Source: Prolixibacteraceae bacterium (GTDB lineage: Bacteria; Bacteroidota; Bacteroidia; Bacteroidales; Prolixibacteraceae). Taken from it: a stretch of DNA of 64,000 nucleotides. The DNA lies in the NCBI GenBank assembly GCA_028282705.1, contig JANQHI010000056.1, positions 1 to 64,000 on the forward strand. Reading direction: 5' to 3'. A program made the translations under genes and the position numbers. Positions 9,156 to 16,504 of this stretch are shown here, piece after piece (within the stretch, counting starts at the first letter, position 1; every line of letters starts with the position of its first letter). Under the pieces are notes generated by a model. It did not search any database and was not told where the DNA came from. It worked only from the letters and a program-made list of their open reading frames with translations.

Positions 9156-9304
9156 CTAAGGTACATAGAGCTTAACAAAACAGGCCTGCTTTCTGAACAA
9201 AAATTCAAATTGCCTAATGTCCCCAAAAAGATAATTGAAGAATATCTTTTATGAATGGTTGATTGTATAAAGGATATTTATATTTTTAGCCCATCAATTT
9301 AACT

Positions 9305-10096
9305 ATGGCAACACTCAGTTACGAGAAATATACCAAGCCTCAACATAAAGAATGGATTGTTTTTGTGCATGGTGCAGGAGGAAGTTCCAAAACATTTGGA
9401 AGGCAGGTTGCTGCATTCAAAAGGCATTTTAATTTATTGCTACCAGACTTGCAGGACCATGGGAACTCAAAAAACCTGGAAATCACCAAAGACAATAAAA
9501 TTTCATTTGATGAGATTGCCAAAAACCTGATCACCCTACTTGACAAACTCAACATCAAGGAAGCTCATTTCCTGGGTATTTCAATGGGTTCTATCCTTAT
9601 TAGGGTCATTGAAGATTTACGCCCTGAGATTATCAAATCAATTGTTATAGGAGGTGGGATCATGAAGCTGAACAGGAGGACACACCTGTTGTTTAAAAGT
9701 GGTGTACTTCTTTCAAATATCATCCCATACCATAAGCTATACCAACTGGTTGCATGGATTTTAATGCCTTATGAAAACCACAAGGTTGCGCGTAGGCTCT
9801 TTGTGCGCGAAGCAGCTACCATAAAAAAGGAAGCATTCAAAATATGGCTTGGGCTTTTAGCTGAATTAAAATACAAACTGGATGCTTATTTCAACCTCCC
9901 TCATAACAAACCAACACTGATGATCATGGGAAGTGAAGATTTTGCTTTCCTGAAAGATAGCATTACCTACTCACAAAAATTTCCTTTCATCAATTTGAAG
10001 ATACTGCAGCAATGTGGGCATGTATGCAATATTGAAAGGCATGAAGAATTTAATAAGCAAAGCCTGAAATTCTTATTACAGAATTCAGTTACTTAG
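9305..10096 (+). CDS. Alpha/beta hydrolase
   Basis: 263 residues with no signal peptide. The oxyanion segment VHGAGGSS lies at 21-28, the nucleophile elbow GISMG centres on Ser93, the acidic residue is probably in GSEDFAF near residue 220, and the catalytic His is in QCGHVCNIERHEEF near residue 238. The lid (residues about 120-180) is helical and basic. Members of this family cleave esters, lactones or C-C bonds, and the substrate cannot be inferred. The gene lies 24 nt upstream of the uracil permease gene in the same direction and may be co-transcribed, although no functional link is evident. Confidence 0.8.
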   Translation: MATLSYEKYTKPQHKEWIVFVHGAGGSSKTFGRQVAAFKRHFNLLLPDLQDHGNSKNLEITKDNKISFDEIAKNLITLLDKLNIKEAHFLGISMGSILIRVIEDLRPEIIKSIVIGGGIMKLNRRTHLLFKSGVLLSNIIPYHKLYQLVAWILMPYENHKVARRLFVREAATIKKEAFKIWLGLLAELKYKLDAYFNLPHNKPTLMIMGSEDFAFLKDSITYSQKFPFINLKILQQCGHVCNIERHEEFNKQSLKFLLQNSVT

Positions 10097-10120
10097 TTTA
10101 ATGTATGAAACCTGATTTTT

Positions 10121-11329
10121 ATGGATTTTAAATTTGGAAAAACACTTGGGCAGGTAACTTTCCGTAATTCTGTCCTTGGGGTACAATTCTTATTTGTAGC
10201 TTTTGGAGCAACTGTTTTAGTTCCTCTATTAGTGGGGATAGACCCAGCAGTAGCATTATTTACAGCAGGCATAGGCACTTTACTTTTCCACCTTATTACC
10301 AAAGGTATGGTTCCAGTATTTCTTGGCAGCAGTTTTGCTTTTATTGCCCCCATCATTGAAGCCACAAGGTTATATGGGCTGCCCGGAACCCTTTCAGGAA
10401 TTATTGCAGTTGGCATTATTTATGGGCTGGCTTCAGCTCTAGTTAAAGCCAAAGGGCTTGGTTTCATTCAAAAAATATTTCCCCCAATTGTGGTAGGGCC
10501 TGTTATTATGATCATTGGATTATCCCTGGCATCAGTGGCAGTAGATATGGCAAAAACTGACTGGATAATTGCTGTTACCACTTTGTTTACAGCAATAGTG
10601 GTTGTTGTTTTTGCAAAAGGGTTGGTAAAATTTATACCCATTTTCATTGCTATTTTTGTGGGGTATATGGTTGCACTGATATGGGGAAAGGTTGATTTTA
10701 CTGCCATTAAGGAATCAGCCTGGCTTTCACTGCCTGCATTTACTGCTCCTAAGTTTAGCTGGAATGCCATCATTTATATGGTACCTGTGGCTATTGCCCC
10801 AATCATTGAACATGTGGGAGATATGTATGCTATTGGTGGCGTTTGTGAGAAAAACTTTGTTGAGAAACCTGGCCTTCACAAGACTTTGCTGGGTGATGGA
10901 GTGGCAACTTCATTGGCAGGTTTCCTGGGAGGTGTACCCAATACTACCTATTCTGAAGTAACAGGTGCCATTTCACTTACAAAAATTACCAACCCATTTG
11001 TTTTGAGGATCTCTGCCATAACAGCCTTATTATTCTCTTTTGTTGGGAAAATAAATGGGCTGCTGAAAACCATCCCTCAGGCTGTTCTAGGTGGGATAAT
11101 GTTACTGCTGTTTGGTTTAATTGCCTCAATTGGCATAAAATCTTTGGTTGATGCAAAAACTGATTTCACCCAGATAAGGAACCAGGTTATTGTTTCATTG
11201 ATTTTAACTGTGGGAATTGGTGGAGCTGTTATACAATGGGGGAATTTTTCACTGGCTGGCATTGGCTTGGGATCTGTAGTAGGTGTAATCCTAAACCTGG
11301 TAATCCCAAAATCAAAGACAGAAAAATAA
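10121..11329 (+). CDS. uraA: UraA-type nucleobase:cation symporter (NCS2 family)
   Basis: 402 residues, a little shorter than the usual 420-430, with about 12-14 hydrophobic segments. Two signatures match the uracil-binding elements of UraA: PIIEHVGDM near residue 228 (first substrate Glu, TM8) and PNTTYSEVTGAISLTK near residue 275 (second Glu, TM10). The N-terminal GVQFLFVAFGATVLVP is the usual TM1 motif, although here GVQF replaces GLQH. It acts in the inner membrane in uptake of uracil or a related base. The other NCS2 branch (xanthine/urate) is less likely given the NTTY motif. Confidence 0.85.
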   Translation: MDFKFGKTLGQVTFRNSVLGVQFLFVAFGATVLVPLLVGIDPAVALFTAGIGTLLFHLITKGMVPVFLGSSFAFIAPIIEATRLYGLPGTLSGIIAVGIIYGLASALVKAKGLGFIQKIFPPIVVGPVIMIIGLSLASVAVDMAKTDWIIAVTTLFTAIVVVVFAKGLVKFIPIFIAIFVGYMVALIWGKVDFTAIKESAWLSLPAFTAPKFSWNAIIYMVPVAIAPIIEHVGDMYAIGGVCEKNFVEKPGLHKTLLGDGVATSLAGFLGGVPNTTYSEVTGAISLTKITNPFVLRISAITALLFSFVGKINGLLKTIPQAVLGGIMLLLFGLIASIGIKSLVDAKTDFTQIRNQVIVSLILTVGIGGAVIQWGNFSLAGIGLGSVVGVILNLVIPKSKTEK

Positions 11330-11347
11330 CCTGGGTTGCATAATTTA

Positions 11348-11755
11348 TTAAACAGGGCTCCTTTTAAAGAAAGCAAATACCTCAATTTTTCCTGATTTGT
11401 CTTTTTTCAGGAGTTTCATGGTTCCTTTATCAAAAGCATATTGGAAACACATATTTATTTGGTTATTTGCTGGAAAGATCAAATGCAACATCCTTCCCTT
11501 TTTCAGCCACCTGGTAGCTTCAATCTTTTTTATAACTGGGATATCAAGAGTTGAAGAACTTTTAAACTGCCCATTTTCTTTAAATTCTAAAATCCATTCC
11601 TGGTTTGATGATTTTAGCTGGATTTCCTCTATATGGATTAAATCATTCCCTTCATCCAGATAATACTCAAATAATTCCCATCTCCCTTGAAATGAATTAT
11701 TCTTTCTGTATTTTTTAATCTTGTTTTTTATGGAATAAATTAACTTTCCAGCCAT
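11348..11755 (-). CDS. Uncharacterised small basic protein, possibly lipocalin-like
   Basis: 135 residues without signal peptide or membrane segment. After a Lys-rich N-terminus (IKNKIKKYRKNN), strands such as FQGRWELFEYYLD, EWILEFKENGQFKSSS and MLHLIFPANNQINMCFQY alternate in a way reminiscent of lipocalin-like small barrels, where a 'G-x-W' near the start is typical. This similarity is weak and offered as a fold guess only. It converges with the uracil permease gene, 18 nt apart, without an obvious terminator between them. A CAAAATTA (TAATTTTG on its strand) at 11772-11779 could be its -7 box. Confidence 0.55.
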   Translation of the reverse strand: MAGKLIYSIKNKIKKYRKNNSFQGRWELFEYYLDEGNDLIHIEEIQLKSSNQEWILEFKENGQFKSSSTLDIPVIKKIEATRWLKKGRMLHLIFPANNQINMCFQYAFDKGTMKLLKKDKSGKIEVFAFFKRSPV

Positions 11756-12012
11756 TTTTTTCAGGTTTATCCAAAATTAGCAAAATAACTTTGTTTTTGA
11801 CTCCAACAGTATTACATGGTTTAACTGATGCCCCTTCTTTAAAACAATATCCACAAAAACATTTTTACCTGTTTTGAGGTGTAATTTGCCGTTAATTTAA
11901 ACCATATCAACGAATTAACTGGGATATTTTTAATGGTTTCAATACTTTTTCACAGTGAATGCCCGTTTTTCTGAGTACGAAAACAGAACTACTTTAACCA
12001 AAAATTGCCACC

Positions 12013-13314
12013 ATGGAAGCAGAAGAATTTTTAAATAATTACCAGTATGAACTGGAAACAAAGGTAGCTGAAAGCCATCAGGCAAGGATGGGAAACAGCA
12101 GGATTAAAGGAGAAGAAGATGGAAAACGCAACCTACCTTCAATTGATGACCAATTTGTAACACCTTTTGAGCATGAAATAAAAAGCAAATACCAGGCTGA
12201 TGTTGAAGAACTATACCAAAATGGAAAGCAGGTGCTGGATGACTTATATGACAGGCATTACCAACCTATAATTAATGAATTAAAAGACCTGGATGAAGAT
12301 AAAATCACTTTGCTGATACAAGAGGCAGAAGATGTGAAGTCCAGGAAATTGGAAGAGTTAAATGGAAACCACCTGGATACTATTAAAGATATTGAAAACT
12401 CACCCCATTACCAAGGGGAAAAAAAACGTTTTGAAAAAATCAGGAAACGCTGGGACGAGGTCTCAAAAAAGTATGGCCGCCAGGAATTAAATATCCACTT
12501 TAAACCTTATTGGGCATATATTTTATTGCTAATTGCAATTGGTATAGCTGAGTTCCCACTGAATAACCAGGTGTTTTTATCATTCAGGGAAACCCCTCTT
12601 TTAACACTCATCATGTCTGGGGTGCTGGTAATAACCCTGCCATTTATTGCACATGCAGCAGGTAAGATTTTAAAGCAGGTTAAGGAAAGGAAGATCTACC
12701 CATTTCTGTTGATCATTCTTGTGGTGGTTATAGTTTCCATTAGTTACCTTACTTCAGTTTTAAGGACTAACTATGTTGCTGAACTAGGAGCCCCTGAAGA
12801 AGAACTAAGGCTTGACCAATGGACCTTTTTTGTAATTGGGATCATTCTTTTCCTGGTTGGTACAATTGCTTCATTTTTTGCCCATGATGAAAGCATAGAA
12901 TTTACTGAAGTATACCATAAATTCCACAGGGAAGAAGAAAATTTCCTTAAAATACAGCAAGAGGCCAATAACAAAAGGGCAAGTGAAAAAGAAAACTTTG
13001 ACCAGCAACGCAAAGCTATCCAGGAAGAATTTACTACTAAAACAGAAAACTTAAAAAATAAATTGCAGTCATTAAGAAATAAGAAGACTGAAATTGCTGG
13101 GAACTATGACAAAGTACTTGCTTGTTTCCAAGGGCTTGAACGAAGAATAAATAATTTCTGCCAGGAGGCAATTTTCCATTACAGGGATACCAACCTTACA
13201 TTTAGGAATAATCATAAACAACCCAATTCATGGTCAGAGCCTGTTGAAGGGTTAGTGTGTTATTTCCATGTTTTTGATGAATTAAGTAAAAACCCACAAA
13301 AATCCAAATCATGA
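12013..13314 (+). CDS. Four-helix membrane protein with flanking coiled coils
   Basis: 433 residues; family not recognised. Residues 1-160 are highly charged and helical (coiled-coil pattern, e.g. ELKDLDEDKITLLIQEAEDV). Four hydrophobic segments follow at about 165-185, 198-218, 231-253 and 274-296. Residues 297-395 form a second long coiled coil, and a short cytoplasmic tail ends the protein. This layout (coiled coil, membrane block, coiled coil) suggests a membrane-tethered scaffold. Its stop overlaps the start of the next gene by 4 nt (ATGA), so the two proteins are translationally coupled and probably act together. The preceding 257 nt contain no other gene. Confidence 0.65.
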   Translation: MEAEEFLNNYQYELETKVAESHQARMGNSRIKGEEDGKRNLPSIDDQFVTPFEHEIKSKYQADVEELYQNGKQVLDDLYDRHYQPIINELKDLDEDKITLLIQEAEDVKSRKLEELNGNHLDTIKDIENSPHYQGEKKRFEKIRKRWDEVSKKYGRQELNIHFKPYWAYILLLIAIGIAEFPLNNQVFLSFRETPLLTLIMSGVLVITLPFIAHAAGKILKQVKERKIYPFLLIILVVVIVSISYLTSVLRTNYVAELGAPEEELRLDQWTFFVIGIILFLVGTIASFFAHDESIEFTEVYHKFHREEENFLKIQQEANNKRASEKENFDQQRKAIQEEFTTKTENLKNKLQSLRNKKTEIAGNYDKVLACFQGLERRINNFCQEAIFHYRDTNLTFRNNHKQPNSWSEPVEGLVCYFHVFDELSKNPQKSKS

Positions 13315-14060
13315 AGAATTTATGGTTTATAATAATCCTTATTTGCACATCAGTTTTTTGGGGTTGCAAAACTGAGGAAGCTACAACCACAAGCATTTGT
13401 TTACTCCTTGATGTATCAGATGAAAGGTTTAATAATGAAAAGTTTTTACCTGACAATATCAATTCAATTTTACACCTTATGAAACTTGACAGGGAGAAAG
13501 GTGGGTTTTCTGGAGGAGAGGTAAAAATCTCTTTGATCAATGATATCTCTGATTCCAAATCAGAAAAAGCAAGCATCCCTGCTGCCAAACCTGGTTTATT
13601 GGGGCAAAACCCATTGATAAGAAGGGATGAGGTGGTAAAATTTTGCACTGACCTTGAAACCATTTTCACTAAAACAATCAACAAATCTGCCTGGGGAACC
13701 AAAGAATCAAAAATATACCAGAAAGTAGCGCGTGAACTTTCCAAACTAAACAAAACCCAAAGTTCCAGGAAAATTATGGTTATCTATTCTGATATGCTTG
13801 AAAACAGCAACCTGTTCAGTTTTTATAAAACAGGTTGGCAAAAGGAAATTGAAAAGATGGCCAATGATCCAGAAGGCACTATAAAAAAGCTCTCAGAAAA
13901 AGGGCCTTCTATGCCAAGCCTTGATGGTATTGAGATTATTGTTATCACAAACAGGACTGTTACCAATGATGAAAAGATCAATCTTTCTGAACAGTTTTGG
14001 AGGATAATTTTTGAAGAAAAAGGCGCACAAATAAGGTTTGATTCAGTACTGGAGGTATAA
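13311..14060 (+). CDS. VWA-like lipoprotein, partner of the coiled-coil membrane protein
   Basis: 249 residues. The lipoprotein signal ends FWGC (Cys19). The first strand reads SICLLLDVSDERF, a DxSx pattern like the MIDAS start of von Willebrand A domains, and the later strand KIMVIYSDMLENS is like the 'hhhhTDG' strand of the same fold. IEIIVITNRT would be a last strand. I infer a VWA-like or Rossmann-type domain facing the periplasm; the full MIDAS is not certain. It overlaps the membrane coiled-coil gene by 4 nt and is followed at once by an intrinsic terminator, so the two genes form a closed unit. Confidence 0.65.
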   Translation: MKNLWFIIILICTSVFWGCKTEEATTTSICLLLDVSDERFNNEKFLPDNINSILHLMKLDREKGGFSGGEVKISLINDISDSKSEKASIPAAKPGLLGQNPLIRRDEVVKFCTDLETIFTKTINKSAWGTKESKIYQKVARELSKLNKTQSSRKIMVIYSDMLENSNLFSFYKTGWQKEIEKMANDPEGTIKKLSEKGPSMPSLDGIEIIVITNRTVTNDEKINLSEQFWRIIFEEKGAQIRFDSVLEV

Positions 14061-14061
14061 A

Positions 14062-14091
14062 AAAAGAGGACCACATTTGGCCCTCTTTTTC
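14062..14091 (+). terminator. Intrinsic terminator after the VWA-like gene
   Basis: The stem AAAAGAGG-CCA (14062-14073) pairs with TGG-CCTCTTTT (14078-14089), with one mismatch, around a CATT loop. The run of T gives a clear intrinsic terminator 2 nt after the stop codon. Confidence 0.9.
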
Positions 14092-14157
14092 TGCATCATG
14101 ATTGGTCTCAAAACAAACTAAAACTAACTAAACCTATGAAAAAAATATGAAAAAAAA

Positions 14158-14544
14158 CTATGCACATTTACTCTGTATATATTTATCTAGTGTTTCTACT
14201 AAATGACTTACCTGAATTGGCTTTGTTATGGCTTCATTGTAGCCACCAAAATCAGGCATCCTGTTAAAATCGTCAGCAGAATAACCACTAATGACTATAA
14301 TGGGAACCTCTTCATCAACCTGGCGAATATGTGAGATAGCTTTTGGCCCATCTAACACAGGCATCTGATAGTCCATTAATATTGCATCTACTTTTACCCC
14401 ACTATTGAATAAATCTACTGCCTCTTTGCCATTTTTTGCTTTTAAAACATTAGCCCCTGCATTGGAAACAATGTAATTCATCAGCAGAAAGTTATTCCTG
14501 TCATCATCAGCAATCAATATTGTTTTTCCTTCCCAGTTTTTCAT
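14158..14544 (-). CDS. Single-domain response regulator (CheY-like receiver)
   Basis: 128 residues, a receiver domain only. The acidic pocket is IADDD (13-15), the phosphoacceptor is Asp58 in ILMDYQMPVLDG, the conserved Ser/Thr is in VISGYS, and the conserved Lys is in ITKPIQ. With no output domain, it would act as a phosphate shuttle or sink or by protein contact. It is the last gene of a minus-strand signalling cluster, 38 nt after a REC-like/PAS protein. The hybrid kinase two genes further upstream is the likely phosphodonor (inference from position). Confidence 0.88.
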   Translation of the reverse strand: MKNWEGKTILIADDDRNNFLLMNYIVSNAGANVLKAKNGKEAVDLFNSGVKVDAILMDYQMPVLDGPKAISHIRQVDEEVPIIVISGYSADDFNRMPDFGGYNEAITKPIQVSHLVETLDKYIQSKCA

Positions 14545-14582
14545 CTCTACAGTTTTTATCCATTCTCCATTACATCCTTTTC

Positions 14583-15344
14583 TTATGAAGCTACATCCAT
14601 GCCATGGATTTCCCTGGCTATCCCAAATGCATACACTTCATTATTTATCTGTATTGAATTAGTGAACAGTTCTACTTTAATATCCTCTCCACTTTTCCTC
14701 TTAAAAACAAGCTTGTCAGGGCCTGTAGACATCCCAATGGAATTCCTGACCAAAAGCTGGATTGCTTTTTCCCTGTCTTCTGGTGAAATAATATCCACAT
14801 CAAGGTATGATTTGCCCAGAAAGCCTTTATTATAATATCCCAAAATCCTCTCTGCTGCTTTATTTCCATCAATAAAAGTCCCTTTCATATCAGTAAGGAA
14901 GAATCCTAATGGGGCTGAATCAAACAACATTTTGAGTTTTTCCTGGGATACACGTATTTTTTCTTCTGCTTTCTTTCGGGTGATAGCAAATTTTAAACAT
15001 TTTGCTAAGAACTTTTTGTCAAATTCCCACTTTATTAGGCAATCCTGAACTCCTAAACCTATTAGTTCCATTGCCATCCCTTCATTTTCCTTTTCAGTTA
15101 ATACAACAATTGGGCTTCTTTTTTCTATTTCTACTATCTTTCCGATGGTATCTTTTCCCTTGCTATCTTTTAAATCAATTTCTGTTATAATAATATCAAA
15201 ATCAGTGGCACGTATTCTTGACAAACCTTTTTCAAGGGAACTACAAACCACAAGATCAGAACTGTTTACATTAAATCCTTCCATCATTCCACGGACTTTC
15301 TCAAGTTCTTCCTTATCCTTTTGTATTATTAATATTGCGCCCAT
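14583..15344 (-). CDS. Pseudo-receiver plus PAS domain protein
   Basis: 253 residues. Residues 1-115 have a receiver fold, but its key residues are altered. The acidic pair after the first strand is replaced (ILIIQKDKEE), and the phosphoacceptor position is Glu55 in DIIITEIDLKDSKG instead of Asp. The Thr in VVLTEKE and the Lys in LIKWE are kept. Residues about 125-250 form a PAS domain (KMLFDSAPLGFFLTDMKGTFIDGNKAAERILGY split here, GDKL-type core, ending FGIAREI). There is no output domain. It probably senses or scaffolds, with a receiver locked in a phospho-like state. It belongs to the cluster with the kinase and the two true receivers. Confidence 0.82.
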   Translation of the reverse strand: MGAILIIQKDKEELEKVRGMMEGFNVNSSDLVVCSSLEKGLSRIRATDFDIIITEIDLKDSKGKDTIGKIVEIEKRSPIVVLTEKENEGMAMELIGLGVQDCLIKWEFDKKFLAKCLKFAITRKKAEEKIRVSQEKLKMLFDSAPLGFFLTDMKGTFIDGNKAAERILGYYNKGFLGKSYLDVDIISPEDREKAIQLLVRNSIGMSTGPDKLVFKRKSGEDIKVELFTNSIQINNEVYAFGIAREIHGMDVAS

Positions 15345-15839
15345 TGCTATAAAATTTATATCTATAATTTATTGCCTGCCCTTATTAGTAGTTTCCAAAA
15401 CCCTCCCCACCACTCTTGGCGGGGAGGAGGAAACTTTCCCTGCTAAATCTTAAAGGGTATTCAAGATTCCAAGGAAGGTTAACCAAAAAACTACAAACTA
15501 TGATCGGACTAACAACAACTTCTTTAACCTAATTTGTTTCTCTATTTCAATTTTTAGCCTGGCAACGTTATGCCTTGCTTTTGAATAATTTTGTACTACA
15601 AATTTAGGCTGGAGGGTATAGTGGTGAAATAGGGGATTTTCTGAATTGGAATAGTAAATTCCCTTAACCAATGCTGAGAAAAGCATGTAGAATACCCTTA
15701 GATTAACCTTCAATTTAGATTACCTAAAAGAAATACAATCTCATAAACACCTACTAATAAAATACTTATGACAATAAATTGAATTTGATATATAATTGGG
15801 GGGATTAACTTGGCAGGGACTCAATTTAAAATGACGTAT
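15345..15839. other. 495-nt intergenic region, no convincing gene
   Basis: A GC-rich hairpin in AT-rich DNA is the main feature: CCTCCCC (15402-15408) pairs with GGGGAGG (15421-15427) around a 12-nt loop, 58 nt upstream of the pseudo-receiver start. A minus-strand promoter candidate, TTTC-N19-TAAATTTG, lies at 15599-15629 and would give a leader of about 245 nt carrying that hairpin. A 71-codon minus-strand reading frame (15498-15713) lacks any domain signal or good composition and was not accepted as a gene. Confidence 0.5.
15599..15629 (-). promoter_or_regulatory. Candidate promoter of the pseudo-receiver/receiver genes
   Basis: On the minus strand TTTC (15626-15629), a 19-nt spacer and TAAATTTG (15599-15606) match the Bacteroidota form TTTG-N19-21-TAnnTTTG with one mismatch in the upstream box. 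Confidence 0.35.
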
Positions 15840-16493
15840 TTATTCGTCAAGGGAGGTAAATCCCATCCTGATGGCATATTTTGTTAATTCAGGAATGGTG
15901 AAAATGTTCAGTTTTTGCATCACTTTTTGCCTATGTGTCTCCACAGTTTTCACGCTAATGAATAATTTTTCTGCTATTTGCTTGGTTGAGTTCCCTTCAG
16001 AAATAAGTTGAAGTACCTCTTTTTCACGTGTGGATAATACTTCTCCTGGTTGCTCTCCCCCACCATCTATATTGCTAACAAATTCTCGCACCAGCACATC
16101 TGAAATTTCGCGGCTAAGGTAGGTATGTTTTGAATTTACTGCTTTTATAGCATCCATTAATTCGTCAAATGCACAATCTTTTAGAAGATAACCAGAGGCA
16201 CCAGACCTGAACATTCCAGTTACAAATTGTTTTCCTGAATGCATTGAAAGGGCAATAACCCTTGTTTCATGGTATTCATTCAAAATCATTTTTGTTGCCT
16301 CCATACCATTTAGCCCTGGCATGGCTACATCCATTATAACAATATCAGGCTTCAATTTATTTACCATGCCCAATGCTTCCCTCCCGTTTTCTGCTTCACC
16401 TACAACTTTGATATTGGCTTTATCTTTTAACAAGTTGCGCAAGCCTTCACGCATAATTTTATGATCATCACAAATTAAAACTCTAATTTCCAT
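15840..16493 (-). CDS. NarL/FixJ-family response regulator
   Basis: 217 residues. The receiver domain (1-120) has the acidic pair in LICDDH, phosphoacceptor Asp55 in IVIMDVAMPGLNG, Ser in ALSMHS and Lys in LLKDCAF. A GerE/LuxR-type HTH (residues about 150-210) reads LSTREKEVLQLISEGNSTKQ and continues with IAEKLFISVKTVETH. It starts 11 nt downstream of the HisKA_3 kinase gene in the same direction, the standard arrangement for a cognate pair. It should be a DNA-binding regulator activated by that kinase; targets are unknown. Confidence 0.93.
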   Translation of the reverse strand: MEIRVLICDDHKIMREGLRNLLKDKANIKVVGEAENGREALGMVNKLKPDIVIMDVAMPGLNGMEATKMILNEYHETRVIALSMHSGKQFVTGMFRSGASGYLLKDCAFDELMDAIKAVNSKHTYLSREISDVLVREFVSNIDGGGEQPGEVLSTREKEVLQLISEGNSTKQIAEKLFISVKTVETHRQKVMQKLNIFTIPELTKYAIRMGFTSLDE

Positions 16494-16504
16494 TACGATC
16501 TTTT

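Noticed and set aside
15498-15713. 71-codon minus-strand reading frame in the 495-nt gap
   Set aside because: No domain, no good start signal, composition unlike neighbours, and it overlaps the region where the promoter candidate lies.
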